From the NCBI GenBank assembly GCA_031412335.1, contig JANOCT010000016.1, forward strand, positions 1 to 64,000: 64,000 bases of DNA. Direction: 5' to 3'. A model generated the notes under the pieces. The model was given only the letters and a program-made list of their open reading frames with translations, had not been told where the DNA came from and made no database searches. The stretch is from JBBQYA01 sp031412335. Its GTDB lineage: Bacteria; Bacteroidota; Bacteroidia; Sphingobacteriales; Sphingobacteriaceae. The position numbers were made by a program, and so were the translations under genes. The first letter of the stretch is position 1. Each line of letters opens with the position of its first letter. Shown here one piece after another: positions 26,390 to 35,353 of the stretch.

Positions 26390-27361
26390 TTAGTTACTAC
26401 TACTTTCAATTTCTTCTTCGATTAAATTTTCAGGCAAAGCAGCTTCATAGGTATCATTAAACATATCCAGAGCCATTACAGCCCTGTTATCATCAGTGTA
26501 AAGTAAAATTTGTTTGAATTTTTTTGCCCATTGCAACTCTTCAAATTTGTAGGAAGTTCTCGAATAAACGGTTTGTGAAAACGTTTCGTCAAAACCTTTT
26601 ATCATAATTGAAAATTCTGGATCAAGAGATTCAACTTCATCTTTGTTTAACCCAAATAAGGGGCTTTCGACAGTTATAGGATGTACGATGGTCCAATTAG
26701 AAAACAATATGGTGATTTTTTCCCTTTCCAGATTTAGAATTTCAAACCTTCTGAGGTTATTTTCATTCCATGACATAATAACCTGTGCTTCAACTTCAAT
26801 TAGTTGACTGTTTCTTAAATTCACAATTCTAAATTCAAAAGAGGTAATTTCTTTATAGGGTGCTATTAATGCATGTTCGCTAAACATAACTTTAGATTTT
26901 GGCCTGGAAAATCTACCATAAAGCAAACCAGTAATTAATGCAAAACCAAGCAAACCTAATAGAGATTCAAAAGCTGCTACTACACTTGCATTAAAACCCA
27001 TAGGGCTTATTCTTCCATACCCTAAAGTGGTGATAGTTTGCGAGCTAAAAAAAAAGGCTTCTGCAAACTTTTCACCAAAAGTTACTCCAGTCATTCCATC
27101 TAAATTCTCAACACCAATAAGCATATAAATACTTGCGAATATTAAGTTTTCGATAAAATAAATAAAGAAAACAAAACCGAAAAATTTAGGCCAGCTTATG
27201 GAAATTAAGGTATGAAAAAAGTCAAAAGATTGATTAAATGTTAACCCGCTTTTTTCAATATTATATTTACCATCACGATTCAATAATCGAACTCCAGTTG
27301 GTCTGGAACCGAAGCCGAAATCATTGACTGATATGGGTTTAGAATTACTCTTAGTTTTCAT
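26390..27361 (-). CDS. Inward-rectifier (Kir-type) potassium channel
   Basis: 323 residues. Two membrane helices flank a pore loop with the selectivity filter TITTLGYGRISPMG, followed by an immunoglobulin-like cytoplasmic IRK domain (FSEHALIAPYK, FEFRIVNLRNSQLIEVEAQV, TIVHPITVESPLFGLNKDE, and a YSRTSYKFEELQW segment). Usual KirBac filters read TVGYGD; here Leu replaces Val and Arg follows the second Gly. It should conduct K+ across the inner membrane. Confidence 0.92.
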   Translation of the reverse strand: MKTKSNSKPISVNDFGFGSRPTGVRLLNRDGKYNIEKSGLTFNQSFDFFHTLISISWPKFFGFVFFIYFIENLIFASIYMLIGVENLDGMTGVTFGEKFAEAFFFSSQTITTLGYGRISPMGFNASVVAAFESLLGLLGFALITGLLYGRFSRPKSKVMFSEHALIAPYKEITSFEFRIVNLRNSQLIEVEAQVIMSWNENNLRRFEILNLEREKITILFSNWTIVHPITVESPLFGLNKDEVESLDPEFSIMIKGFDETFSQTVYSRTSYKFEELQWAKKFKQILLYTDDNRAVMALDMFNDTYEAALPENLIEEEIESSSN

Positions 27362-27494
27362 ATTTTATGCAAAGATTATAATTCTTAATCTATTCTTGAA
27401 AGAATTATTCAGTTGATTCAATTTCTGAATAAAAATATTCTTCTCTGATAAGAACTAATCTGGTAAAACTAGAAAAGTAAATTTAAACTAATAA

Positions 27495-27521
27495 AAAAAA
27501 CCAGCTTAGAAGCTGGTTTTT
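27495..27521 (-). terminator. Intrinsic terminator after the YtxH gene
   Basis: CCAGCTT / AAGCTGG stem with an AG loop flanked by A and T runs. It is symmetric, but it lies directly after the minus-strand YtxH gene. Confidence 0.75.
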
Positions 27522-27524
27522 CAT

Positions 27525-27821
27525 TTATGCGTTTCTCATTTTTCGTTCATAATCATCTGCCTTGTCAGACATATTGGTTACACCATCCTTAAATTTGTCT
27601 GTCAAACTGTTTGTTTTTTCAGTTATAGTTTCTCGAATGCTGGAAAACGAATCCATTCCAGATTGTGCTTTGTCGCGTATTCCATCTGCCAAATCTTTCG
27701 TTCCGGCGATTATTTTTTCGCGCATATCCGATCCTTTTTCTGGAGCAAGCAATAAACCTATTGCTAATCCTGCAGCAACTCCTGAAAGTAAAGCTGCCAA
27801 TACTTTTGCATTATCGTTCAT
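27525..27821 (-). CDS. YtxH domain protein
   Basis: 98 residues. An N-terminal glycine-rich membrane segment (LAALLSGVAAGLAIGLLLAP) leads into EKGSDMREKI, the YtxH signature, then a long charged amphipathic helix with repeating spacing. YtxH proteins are small general-stress membrane proteins of unknown mechanism. A 57-residue ORF lies 18 bases upstream on the same strand. Confidence 0.85.
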   Translation of the reverse strand: MNDNAKVLAALLSGVAAGLAIGLLLAPEKGSDMREKIIAGTKDLADGIRDKAQSGMDSFSSIRETITEKTNSLTDKFKDGVTNMSDKADDYERKMRNA

Positions 27822-27839
27822 ATTTTTTTGTTTTAATTT

Positions 27840-28013
27840 TTAACAACTAATTAATAAATCTAAAACTTCTTGCTTATTCATTTTCAATTTTTTTTGCAAA
27901 TTCACAACCCAGTCTTCAAACGAATTTTCTGAATGCATTAACGTTTGAGTTGAAAAAATATTTCTTTCTACGTTTGCAGATCGATTGATGAATAATTGGA
28001 AAATCTTAGACAT
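27840..28013 (-). CDS. Small uncharacterised protein (57 residues) upstream of YtxH
   Basis: ATG at 28013, TAA at 27840-27842. The product begins MSKIFQLFINRSANVERNIF and ends NKQEVLDLLISC. There is no membrane segment or signal peptide; the second half (SFEDWVVNLQKKLKMNKQEV) should form an amphipathic helix. It is 18 bases upstream of YtxH and shares its strand, so the two could be one stress operon. I recognise no family. The evidence is the tidy ORF and the position only. Confidence 0.5.
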   Translation of the reverse strand: MSKIFQLFINRSANVERNIFSTQTLMHSENSFEDWVVNLQKKLKMNKQEVLDLLISC

Positions 28014-28788
28014 AATTAATTTATTTGAATATCATTATATCAAAATCTTGCCAATCCAATTTTATTTGTAATAATCAAAAATACTTTTCTAAAAAGGACC
28101 CAAATATTTGAATTAAGGATTGAAGACTGTCAAAAAGAATTTCCTTTCTTAAAATACTAAAAGACAATAATTAAGCATAGAATTAGGAAAAATGGGAATG
28201 TGAGTATTTAATTGAAATTTGATTTTGATCAAAAGAAAATATAAATCGATCATATTATTTTGAGTGAAAAAAAAATTATTTGTTTCCATTGGTTAAGTTT
28301 AAAAAGGAAAAATAAATCACATCAAATTCATTTTGGGAATTAATTTCCCCTGCCCATTTATTTCAATATTTTTTTATTAATTGATTTTAAATGACCTAGA
28401 ATCAATATTGTTTAGCATACTTCTAAATTGAAAATTGCTAAATATGTTATCCGTATTTCTTTCGAGAATTAAAATGGTATTTTAATAGTATCAATTAGCA
28501 TGTTTAAGCATTATTTGCATTAGTATTTTCAACCATACTGCCAAAATTTCAGTATTTGCTTATTATAAAAAACGTGCAGATTTCTGATAATATTCATAAA
28601 ATGAATTAATTATTTTTAATATGTAAAGAGATTTAAATTTACACCTGACAAAATTTCATAAAAATAAGTTTGGTATAAGAATTTCTATAAGTTGATAAAT
28701 CAGAATTTTTTTTTATCATTTCTCTATTTAAATTTCAGTTCCATATTTATCCTAAATATTCACACAATTATCTCTAAATTAATAACAG
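28014..28788. other. Long intergenic region upstream of clpB
   Basis: About 775 bases, very AT-rich, with no ORF I can support on either strand. Two small dyads are visible: GGGAATTAATTTCCC (near 28335) and ATACTG-N9-CAGTAT (28535-28555). Promoters for the YtxH unit (leftward) and clpB (rightward) should lie here, but neither box can be assigned with confidence. Confidence 0.4.
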
Positions 28789-31386
28789 ATGAACTACACT
28801 AATTTTACACTTAAATCTCAAGAATCAATTGCCGAGGCTCAGCAATTAGCAGTAGGTTTAGGCCAACAGGCAATAGATAAGGCACATTTACTGGTTGCAA
28901 TTTTAAATACTGATACGAATGTGATACCTTATATTTTAAAAAAACTTGGGGTAAATCAAGCTACTATAAGTGCTGCGGCTATTAGAATAATGCAATCATA
29001 TCCAAAAGTTTCTGGTGGAGAACCTTACATGAGTCAAAATCTCAGTCAGTCATTAAATAAAGCCGTAAGTGCTGCAAAAGAAATGGATGATGAATATGTA
29101 TCTGTTGAGCATCTTATTCAAGGTTTGTTTTTAGGATCTGATACCATTTCTCAATTGCTTAAAGATAGTGGAATAACAGAAATTGAACTCAAAAAGGCCA
29201 TAATTGAACTTAGAAAAGGAAATAAAGCCAATTCTATGAGTTCCGAAGATTCGTATAATTCGCTTAACAGATATGCGAAAAATTTGAATGAGTTAGCAGC
29301 ACAGGGCAAACTCGACCCAGTAATCGGCAGAGATGAGGAAATTAGAAGAGTTTTGCAAATATTAACAAGGCGAACGAAAAATAATCCAATTTTAATTGGA
29401 GAACCTGGAGTAGGTAAAACAGCTATTGCAGAAGGACTTGCACATCGAATTATCAATGGAGATGTACCAGAAAATTTAAAATCTAAACAAATTTATAGTT
29501 TAGATATGAGTGCAATTATAGCTGGCGCAAAATATAAAGGTGAATTTGAAGAGCGACTAAAAGCTGTAATTAAAGAAGTAATTGATTCGGAAGGTGAAAT
29601 AGTCTTATTTATTGATGAAATACACACATTAGTTGGCGCTGGTGGGGGAGAAGGCGCAATGGACGCAGCAAATATTTTAAAACCAGCACTTGCTCGCGGT
29701 GAATTAAGAGCAATTGGGGCAACTACTTTAAATGAATATCAAAAATATTTTGAAAAAGACAAGGCACTTGAACGGCGTTTTCAGCAAGTCTTAGTAGATG
29801 AGCCATCTATGGAAGATGCAATTTCTATTTTACGTGGAATAAAAGAAAAATACGAAAGCCATCATAAAGTAAGGATCAAAGATGAGGCAATTGTTGCAGC
29901 AGTAGAACTTTCGCAGCGCTACATAAATAATAGATTTTTACCAGATAAAGCTATAGACCTAATAGATGAGGCAGCCTCAAAACTAAGAATGGAAATGAAT
30001 TCGATGCCGGTAGAATTAGATGAGATTGAGAGAAAAATTAGGCAGTTAGAAATTGAACGTGAAGCTATAAAAAGAGAAAAAGATGATCAGAAACTCGATG
30101 CACTTAATAAAACAATTGCCGAATTGTCTGATCAGCGAAATGAACGAAAAGCTAAATGGCAATCCGAAAAAGGAATTGTAGATCAAGTTCAAAAATCAAA
30201 GGAAGAAATAGAGAAATTGAAGTTTGATGCCGAGCAAGCGGAGAGGGCCGGTGATTATGCATTAGTAGCCGAAATTCGATATGGCAGAATTAAAGATGCT
30301 GAAAAGGGTTTAGAATTAAACAAAGTGAAATTACTTGAATTGAAAAATTCAGGTACACAAATGATTAAGGAAGAAGTAGATGCAGAGGATATTGCCACAG
30401 TAGTTGCTCGTTGGACAGGCATTCCGGTAAGTAGAATGCTGCAGAGTGAGCGGGAAAAATTATTGCATTTGGAAGATGAATTACAAAAAAGAGTGGTTGG
30501 CCAGCATGAGGCTATTGAAGCTATTGCTGATGCAGTACGTAGAAGTCGAGCAGGTTTGCAAGATGCAAAAAGGCCAATTGGCTCGTTTATTTTTTTAGGA
30601 ACTACCGGTGTTGGAAAAACTGAATTAGCAAAAGCACTTGCAGAGTTTTTGTTTAATAATGAAAACGCAATGACTCGAATAGATATGAGCGAATATCAAG
30701 AAAGACATTCTGTTTCCAGATTGGTTGGAGCGCCTCCGGGTTACATTGGCTATGAAGAAGGAGGTCAATTAACAGAAGCTGTACGCAGAAAACCCTATTC
30801 AGTAGTTCTTTTTGATGAAATTGAAAAGGCACATCCCGACGTTTTTAATATATTGTTACAGGTATTGGACGACGGGCGTTTAACAGATAATAAAGGTAGG
30901 ATTGTTAATTTTAAAAATACAATCATCATTATGACATCCAATTTAGGTTCATCTATTATCCAAACTAATTTGGAAGATATGAATGATGAAAATAAAGCAG
31001 AATTATTAGCTAAAACAAAGGTTCAGATTTTTGATTTGCTTAAGAAAACAATTCGTCCAGAATTTCTGAACCGAATTGATGAAACCATAATGTTTTTGCC
31101 TTTAAACCGCGAAGATATAACTAGAATTGTAGAAATTCAATTTGAAAACGTGGTAGAAATGCTAAAAGAAAATGAGGTAAAACTAAGTGCGACTCCAGAA
31201 GCAATTGATTGGTTGGCACAATTAGGTTATGATCCTCAATTTGGTGCCAGACCAGTAAAAAGAGTTATTCAGAAGCGAATTTTAAATGAATTATCGAAAC
31301 AATTATTAAGTGGAAAAATTTCAAAAAACAGTGAAATTATTGTTGATTCTTTTAATAACGAATTAGTTTTTAGAAATAAATCCTAA
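28789..31386 (+). CDS. clpB: ATP-dependent chaperone ClpB
   Basis: 865 residues, full length. The Clp N-domain (NFTLKSQESIAEAQQLA) is followed by AAA-1 with Walker A GEPGVGKTAIAEGLA and Walker B VLFIDEIHTLVGAG, the coiled-coil middle domain (about residues 400-530) that separates ClpB from ClpA/C, and AAA-2 with GTTGVGKTELAKALAEFL and VVLFDEIEKAHPDVF. It disaggregates proteins together with DnaK/DnaJ/GrpE; dnaJ and grpE lie 30 kb away. It ends one base before the convergent L,D-transpeptidase gene. Confidence 0.97.
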   Translation: MNYTNFTLKSQESIAEAQQLAVGLGQQAIDKAHLLVAILNTDTNVIPYILKKLGVNQATISAAAIRIMQSYPKVSGGEPYMSQNLSQSLNKAVSAAKEMDDEYVSVEHLIQGLFLGSDTISQLLKDSGITEIELKKAIIELRKGNKANSMSSEDSYNSLNRYAKNLNELAAQGKLDPVIGRDEEIRRVLQILTRRTKNNPILIGEPGVGKTAIAEGLAHRIINGDVPENLKSKQIYSLDMSAIIAGAKYKGEFEERLKAVIKEVIDSEGEIVLFIDEIHTLVGAGGGEGAMDAANILKPALARGELRAIGATTLNEYQKYFEKDKALERRFQQVLVDEPSMEDAISILRGIKEKYESHHKVRIKDEAIVAAVELSQRYINNRFLPDKAIDLIDEAASKLRMEMNSMPVELDEIERKIRQLEIEREAIKREKDDQKLDALNKTIAELSDQRNERKAKWQSEKGIVDQVQKSKEEIEKLKFDAEQAERAGDYALVAEIRYGRIKDAEKGLELNKVKLLELKNSGTQMIKEEVDAEDIATVVARWTGIPVSRMLQSEREKLLHLEDELQKRVVGQHEAIEAIADAVRRSRAGLQDAKRPIGSFIFLGTTGVGKTELAKALAEFLFNNENAMTRIDMSEYQERHSVSRLVGAPPGYIGYEEGGQLTEAVRRKPYSVVLFDEIEKAHPDVFNILLQVLDDGRLTDNKGRIVNFKNTIIIMTSNLGSSIIQTNLEDMNDENKAELLAKTKVQIFDLLKKTIRPEFLNRIDETIMFLPLNREDITRIVEIQFENVVEMLKENEVKLSATPEAIDWLAQLGYDPQFGARPVKRVIQKRILNELSKQLLSGKISKNSEIIVDSFNNELVFRNKS

Positions 31387-32175
31387 TTAAAATTTCAGCG
31401 TCTGAAATGCCATTGTGGTAGAATATTGTGCTGCAATATCTGTATTTAATAATGTTGAACGATTTAAATATTGCAAGTTTTGCGAATAAATAAATAAGCA
31501 ACTTCCACCTGCTATCAGATCAATAATAGGTTTGCTAATATCATTAGGAAGGGCGGGGCAACCATGACTTCTTCCTAATCTTCCTTCTTTAGCTATAAAT
31601 GTATCGCTAACATAATCAGCACTGTGAATTACTATGGCTCTTTTTCGGGCATTAGAATTAAAAAATGACTCAGTTCCGTCTAATTTTAAACTGTAGTCAT
31701 GATCTCCAAAATAGGTTTCAGCTGTAACAAAGAATCCAAGACTACTCATAAACGAACCTTCTAGATTAGAAAAATATTCAGCTTTATTTTCTCCGGAATT
31801 TTTTCCATGCGCCACTAACGAATGAAAAAGTATTTTCTTTTCTTTTAAATTGATTACATACAAGCGTTTTTGAGTACTTACTTTGCTGAAATCAATGATG
31901 GTTAATAATTCATTTTGTTTTAGTTTGCCAATTTTAGCCAAATTATTATAGCCTGTATAAGCTTTAGCAAAAACATCTAGTGATAGGTTGTATTCTAAAA
32001 GATTACATTCTTCGTATAGTTTTTCAACGTTGTTCAAATAGGTTAATCTTGCTTTTTCTGCAATTGCTGACGGATCTGGATTAAAAGCTGAATACGATAT
32101 TTCAACATTTTGAATACTGAAAAGAAAAACAAAAAGGGAGAGAGAAGCTATTGAAAGGAATTTTTTTACAGTCAT
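31387..32175 (-). CDS. Murein L,D-transpeptidase catalytic-domain family protein
   Basis: 262 residues from ATG 32175 (MTVKKFLSIASLSLFVFLFS, a signal peptide); the ORF could also start at 32193 but then the signal peptide is less regular. The C-terminal half has the YkuD-like active site: KRAIVIHSADYVSD and, about 20 residues on, GRSHGCPALP with the catalytic cysteine. It probably acts on peptidoglycan cross-links in the periplasm. Confidence 0.85.
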   Translation of the reverse strand: MTVKKFLSIASLSLFVFLFSIQNVEISYSAFNPDPSAIAEKARLTYLNNVEKLYEECNLLEYNLSLDVFAKAYTGYNNLAKIGKLKQNELLTIIDFSKVSTQKRLYVINLKEKKILFHSLVAHGKNSGENKAEYFSNLEGSFMSSLGFFVTAETYFGDHDYSLKLDGTESFFNSNARKRAIVIHSADYVSDTFIAKEGRLGRSHGCPALPNDISKPIIDLIAGGSCLFIYSQNLQYLNRSTLLNTDIAAQYSTTMAFQTLKF

Positions 32176-32505
32176 TAAAATGTACGTACACAAAAAGATT
32201 ATCGGAAAATTTAAGCTGGTTGTAGGTAGATAAGAACAAACAGAACGGTAGCATGTACGCTAAAGTATTAAAAAGGTTTAACATTCTTAAGTTTTAAAAA
32301 TGAAACGACTCTTTATTGAAATAAAAACAATTAATTACAGTGAAAGGAGTTAAATGCTCTTTGGATTTTAGAAATGTGATAATTATTAATAAAATCACAA
32401 AGAACAAATAAGCGCCAAAATTGAATAATCGTCGTTAAATAGAAGGAAAGTTCGAAAGATTGATAAACTTAACGGCTAATTATTAGTTTAATTAAAAAAT
32501 AAAAT
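32176..32505. other. Intergenic region between the L,D-transpeptidase gene and msrA
   Basis: About 330 bases, AT-rich and divergent. Only ORFs shorter than 65 codons without support are present, and I see no repeat or hairpin of note. It should hold both promoters. Confidence 0.4.
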
Positions 32506-33060
32506 ATGGAAACAGAATTAAAAACAGTAACCCTTGGAGCAGGTTGCTTCTGGTGTGTCGAAGCAGTTTTTCAACAATTACAAGGCGTAAAAACAGTAGT
32601 ATCAGGTTATATGGGTGGGCATATCAAAAATCCTAGTTATCGGGAAGTTTGCGAAGGAACGACTGGTCATGCAGAAGTAACACGAATTACGTACGATCCG
32701 TTGATTATAACATTCGGAGAATTATTAAAGGCATTTTGGAGCTCGCATGATCCTACAACATTGAATCAGCAAGGGAATGATAGAGGAACACAATACCGAT
32801 CAGTAATTTTTTATGGGAATGAAGAAGAAAAAGTATTGGCAACTGAATTGAAAAATAAACTAAATGAATCTGGTGCTTTTAACAAACCAGTGGTAACAGC
32901 AATTGCAGAAGTCGATACATTTTATGCTGCAGAAGATTATCATCAAAATTATTTCAACAAAAATGGAGATGCACCTTATTGCGCATTTGTAATCAGACCT
33001 AAGCTAGAAAAGTTCAAAAAAGCCTTCGGCTCAACCGCTCTTTTAATTAAAAATGAATAA
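32506..33060 (+). CDS. msrA: Peptide-methionine (S)-S-oxide reductase MsrA
   Basis: 184 residues. The catalytic Cys14 is in GAGCFWCVEAVF; GYMGGHIKNPSYREVCEGTT, GHAEV and NDRGTQYRSVIFY complete the MsrA signature. It reduces the S-epimer of methionine sulfoxide. A cysteine near the C-terminus (APYCAFVIRPK) could act in resolving the enzyme disulfide. The gene is monocistronic, and the next feature is a tRNA. Confidence 0.96.
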   Translation: METELKTVTLGAGCFWCVEAVFQQLQGVKTVVSGYMGGHIKNPSYREVCEGTTGHAEVTRITYDPLIITFGELLKAFWSSHDPTTLNQQGNDRGTQYRSVIFYGNEEEKVLATELKNKLNESGAFNKPVVTAIAEVDTFYAAEDYHQNYFNKNGDAPYCAFVIRPKLEKFKKAFGSTALLIKNE

Positions 33061-33208
33061 TATCTCATCTTTTGAAAAGTTACAATTTAGAATAAACATC
33101 GTTTTTACTATCATTATTGGACATTTATTTTTTTTTACAATTTTCTTTAAAATCATTTGTTCAATTAAATCATAGGTGTATATTTGCAATCCTTTAAAAA
33201 AGGTAAAC

Positions 33209-33281
33209 GATCTCGTAGCTCAGCTGGTAGAGCATAACACTTTTAATGTTGGGGTCCTGGGTTCGAATCCCAGCGGGGTCA
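33209..33281 (+). tRNA. tRNA-Lys (anticodon TTT)
   Basis: A full cloverleaf can be folded by eye: acceptor GATCTCG / CGGGGTC (two G-T pairs), D-arm GCTCAGCTGGTAGAGC, anticodon arm TAACA-CTTTTAA-TGTTG with TTT in positions 3-5 of the loop, variable loop GGGTC and T-arm CTGGG-TTCGAAT-CCCAG. The discriminator base is A (33281) and CCA is not encoded. Confidence 0.95.
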
Positions 33282-33290
33282 CGTTTAAAT

Positions 33291-33324
33291 AAAAAAGGAG
33301 TAAAATAATTTTACTCCTTTTTTT
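33291..33324. terminator. Terminator after tRNA-Lys
   Basis: Perfect stem AGGAGTAAAA / TTTTACTCCT with a three-base loop, flanked by A6 and T7. It is symmetric and can also stop the convergent minus-strand gene. Confidence 0.9.
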
Positions 33325-33362
33325 ATTTTTAATGGCCATCTTAGAATCTACATTAAAGCTAA

Positions 33363-34202
33363 TTATAATTTAAGAAAGATTCCTAATCCCCAGTTTGGGC
33401 TAGCAATAATATTTTTCGCATAAGGTGCAAAACCACCAGAAACTGAAACTCCAATTTTATTTTTAAGCATATAATTTAACTCTACAGTAGGAGAAATGTA
33501 CTCAGTATTATTAGAAAATAAAGCATTTTGAACGTTATTCCCATCTCCATTATAAAATGAAAATATTGAATTTATTTTTAAAATAGGAGTAAACTTATTT
33601 AATAAAAATCCTACCTCGGCTCCAAATCGAAATTCATCTGAAAATCCACGAGTTCGATTGTTAAATCCAACATTAGCTGATAGATAATATTTTTTTGGAT
33701 AAAAAGAATGACTTATATCCAATTGAATCAATTGATTAAACTCTCCATCCCCAGTTTGTAGAATTCCTGATTCTCCACCTGCATTTTTGCCTAAAGGCAA
33801 ACCAACTAATAAAGTTGCACTAAGTACGGTTGGTTTATTGAAAATTAAACCATATTTTAATGCTAAATCAGCATCACCAATCGAATTTAATTCATCTCCT
33901 TCTTCTCTCTTTCCAGATTGTTTTAATTCGACTGCATTCAAGGTGTTTCTAACAAAAAAAGGAATATAAACAATAGTAGTTAATCGATTAGTAATTCCGT
34001 ATTCAGCATAAAGATTCGTATTAAAATATCGAATAGTTGTAATCGAAACTTGCTTTCCATCTGGACCGAAAAATGTGGATCCTCCAATATAATTTTGGGA
34101 TAATTTAACAAAAGTTGCATTTTTATCCTTGGTCCAACCGCTGCTACATATTGCAGCTATTGTTTGTAAAAGCAATACAATTAGTAGAATTAATTTTTTC
34201 AT
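33363..34202 (-). CDS. Outer-membrane beta-barrel 'transporter' family protein
   Basis: 279 residues with a signal peptide (MKKLILLIVLLLQTIAAICS). The rest alternates hydrophobic and polar residues in barrel-like strands with phrases such as YAEYGITNRLTTIVYIPF and LSANVGFNNRTRGFSDEF, which fit the family often labelled MetA-pathway of phenol degradation or plain transporter. No catalytic motif is seen. It is two bases downstream of the Ig-like lipoprotein gene, so the two are probably made together. Confidence 0.7.
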   Translation of the reverse strand: MKKLILLIVLLLQTIAAICSSGWTKDKNATFVKLSQNYIGGSTFFGPDGKQVSITTIRYFNTNLYAEYGITNRLTTIVYIPFFVRNTLNAVELKQSGKREEGDELNSIGDADLALKYGLIFNKPTVLSATLLVGLPLGKNAGGESGILQTGDGEFNQLIQLDISHSFYPKKYYLSANVGFNNRTRGFSDEFRFGAEVGFLLNKFTPILKINSIFSFYNGDGNNVQNALFSNNTEYISPTVELNYMLKNKIGVSVSGGFAPYAKNIIASPNWGLGIFLKL

Positions 34203-34203
34203 A

Positions 34204-35127
34204 TTAATTTAATTCTGCATATCCAAAAATGAGTGACGCAGGTTTGCAGAGCACAACTACATATTTATAATCATTAATTTTAACGTTAGGATATTTTGAG
34301 TTTACATTAAAAGAATGAAAACCTGACGCAGAAATTTGACTTATTTCTATTCCACTGCTTCTCACTACACTTCCATTTGCAATAGTATTCGATAAATAAA
34401 TGTATGTTCCCAATGCAAAACTCGTTTTAAAATTAGGTGTAAGCTCTAAAGTCAAATTTCCATTTTCTATTTTGAGGATAGTAGAGCCTGATGCCTCATA
34501 TCCTCCTATTTTCACGAAATTACCCATCCTGCTAGCTCCTACAGTAAATAAAATTTCATTGCTTGCAACCCCTTCAACTTCAGCAGTTAATACGGACGAA
34601 CCATTCGAAATCGCTTTTGCATTTCCTACAGAGTCAATAGAAAAAACAGAAATATTGCTCGAACGAAATGCAATTGTTTTATTGGGAATTAGTTGATTGT
34701 TAATATTAAATACATTGACAACTAATTTTTCAGAATCTCCAATACTGAAAACAGTTTTTGAAGAAGTAATCTCAACCCTTGCTACTGCATTTTCATCAGC
34801 AACAACAGTAACCCGAATCGTATCTGAAACACCGCTAAAAGAAGCTACAATGCTTGACTGTCCAGCATTTAGTGCATTTAATGTACCATCAGCCTGTATA
34901 CTTATGATTGATGGAGAAGTTGAAGTCCAAGTTATAGAAGCATTTTCAGCAATTCCATATTCATTAAAATACAGCGCAGAAACTTTTTCAGAGTCATTAA
35001 TTTTTAATGCAACAGACTCAGTTGATACAACTATTTTTTTACCAACTATTGGATCGTCAACAAAATCAGTCCCTACGCATCCTGAAAATATAAGACTGAT
35101 AAATAGTAAATTGAGTAAGTATTTCAT
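34204..35127 (-). CDS. Lipoprotein with two bacterial Ig-like (BID_2) domains
   Basis: 307 residues. Lipobox IFSGC places the acylated Cys at residue 17. Two Ig-like domains of the BIG_2 type follow (about 30-110: LKINDSEKVSALYFNEYG, TWTSTSPSIISIQADGT, AGQSSIVASFSGVSDTIRV; about 113-195: FSIGDSEKLVV, FRSSNISVFSIDSVGNA), then a unique C-terminal domain (about 200-307). It is probably a surface or periplasmic binding protein working with the barrel encoded next to it. Confidence 0.82.
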   Translation of the reverse strand: MKYLLNLLFISLIFSGCVGTDFVDDPIVGKKIVVSTESVALKINDSEKVSALYFNEYGIAENASITWTSTSPSIISIQADGTLNALNAGQSSIVASFSGVSDTIRVTVVADENAVARVEITSSKTVFSIGDSEKLVVNVFNINNQLIPNKTIAFRSSNISVFSIDSVGNAKAISNGSSVLTAEVEGVASNEILFTVGASRMGNFVKIGGYEASGSTILKIENGNLTLELTPNFKTSFALGTYIYLSNTIANGSVVRSSGIEISQISASGFHSFNVNSKYPNVKINDYKYVVVLCKPASLIFGYAELN

Positions 35128-35306
35128 AATCTTATTTTTTTATAAACTTACCATACTATACGAGATTTGCTTGTCATTTAAATGACATTTATACGATAAA
35201 AAATAAATACCAATTTTTATTCAATTTTCTTTATTGCATGGTACTCACATTATTCGGTTTTTACTCAAAACAATAAAGCAACCAAAGAAAAATTCCCACA
35301 TCGCTA

Positions 35307-35334
35307 TTTGCTAAAAATTTTAGTATTATATTTG
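35307..35334 (+). promoter_or_regulatory. dinB promoter with palindromic operator
   Basis: -33 element TTTG at 35307-35310, -7 element TATATTTG (TAnnTTTG) at 35327-35334, 16 bases apart. The spacer is almost filled by the near-palindrome GCTAAAAATTTTAGT (35310-35324). The same arrangement, base for base in spacing, precedes dnaE2. A repressor bound here would block polymerase. Confidence 0.7.
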
Positions 35335-35353
35335 CAAACTTAATTAGCACACT

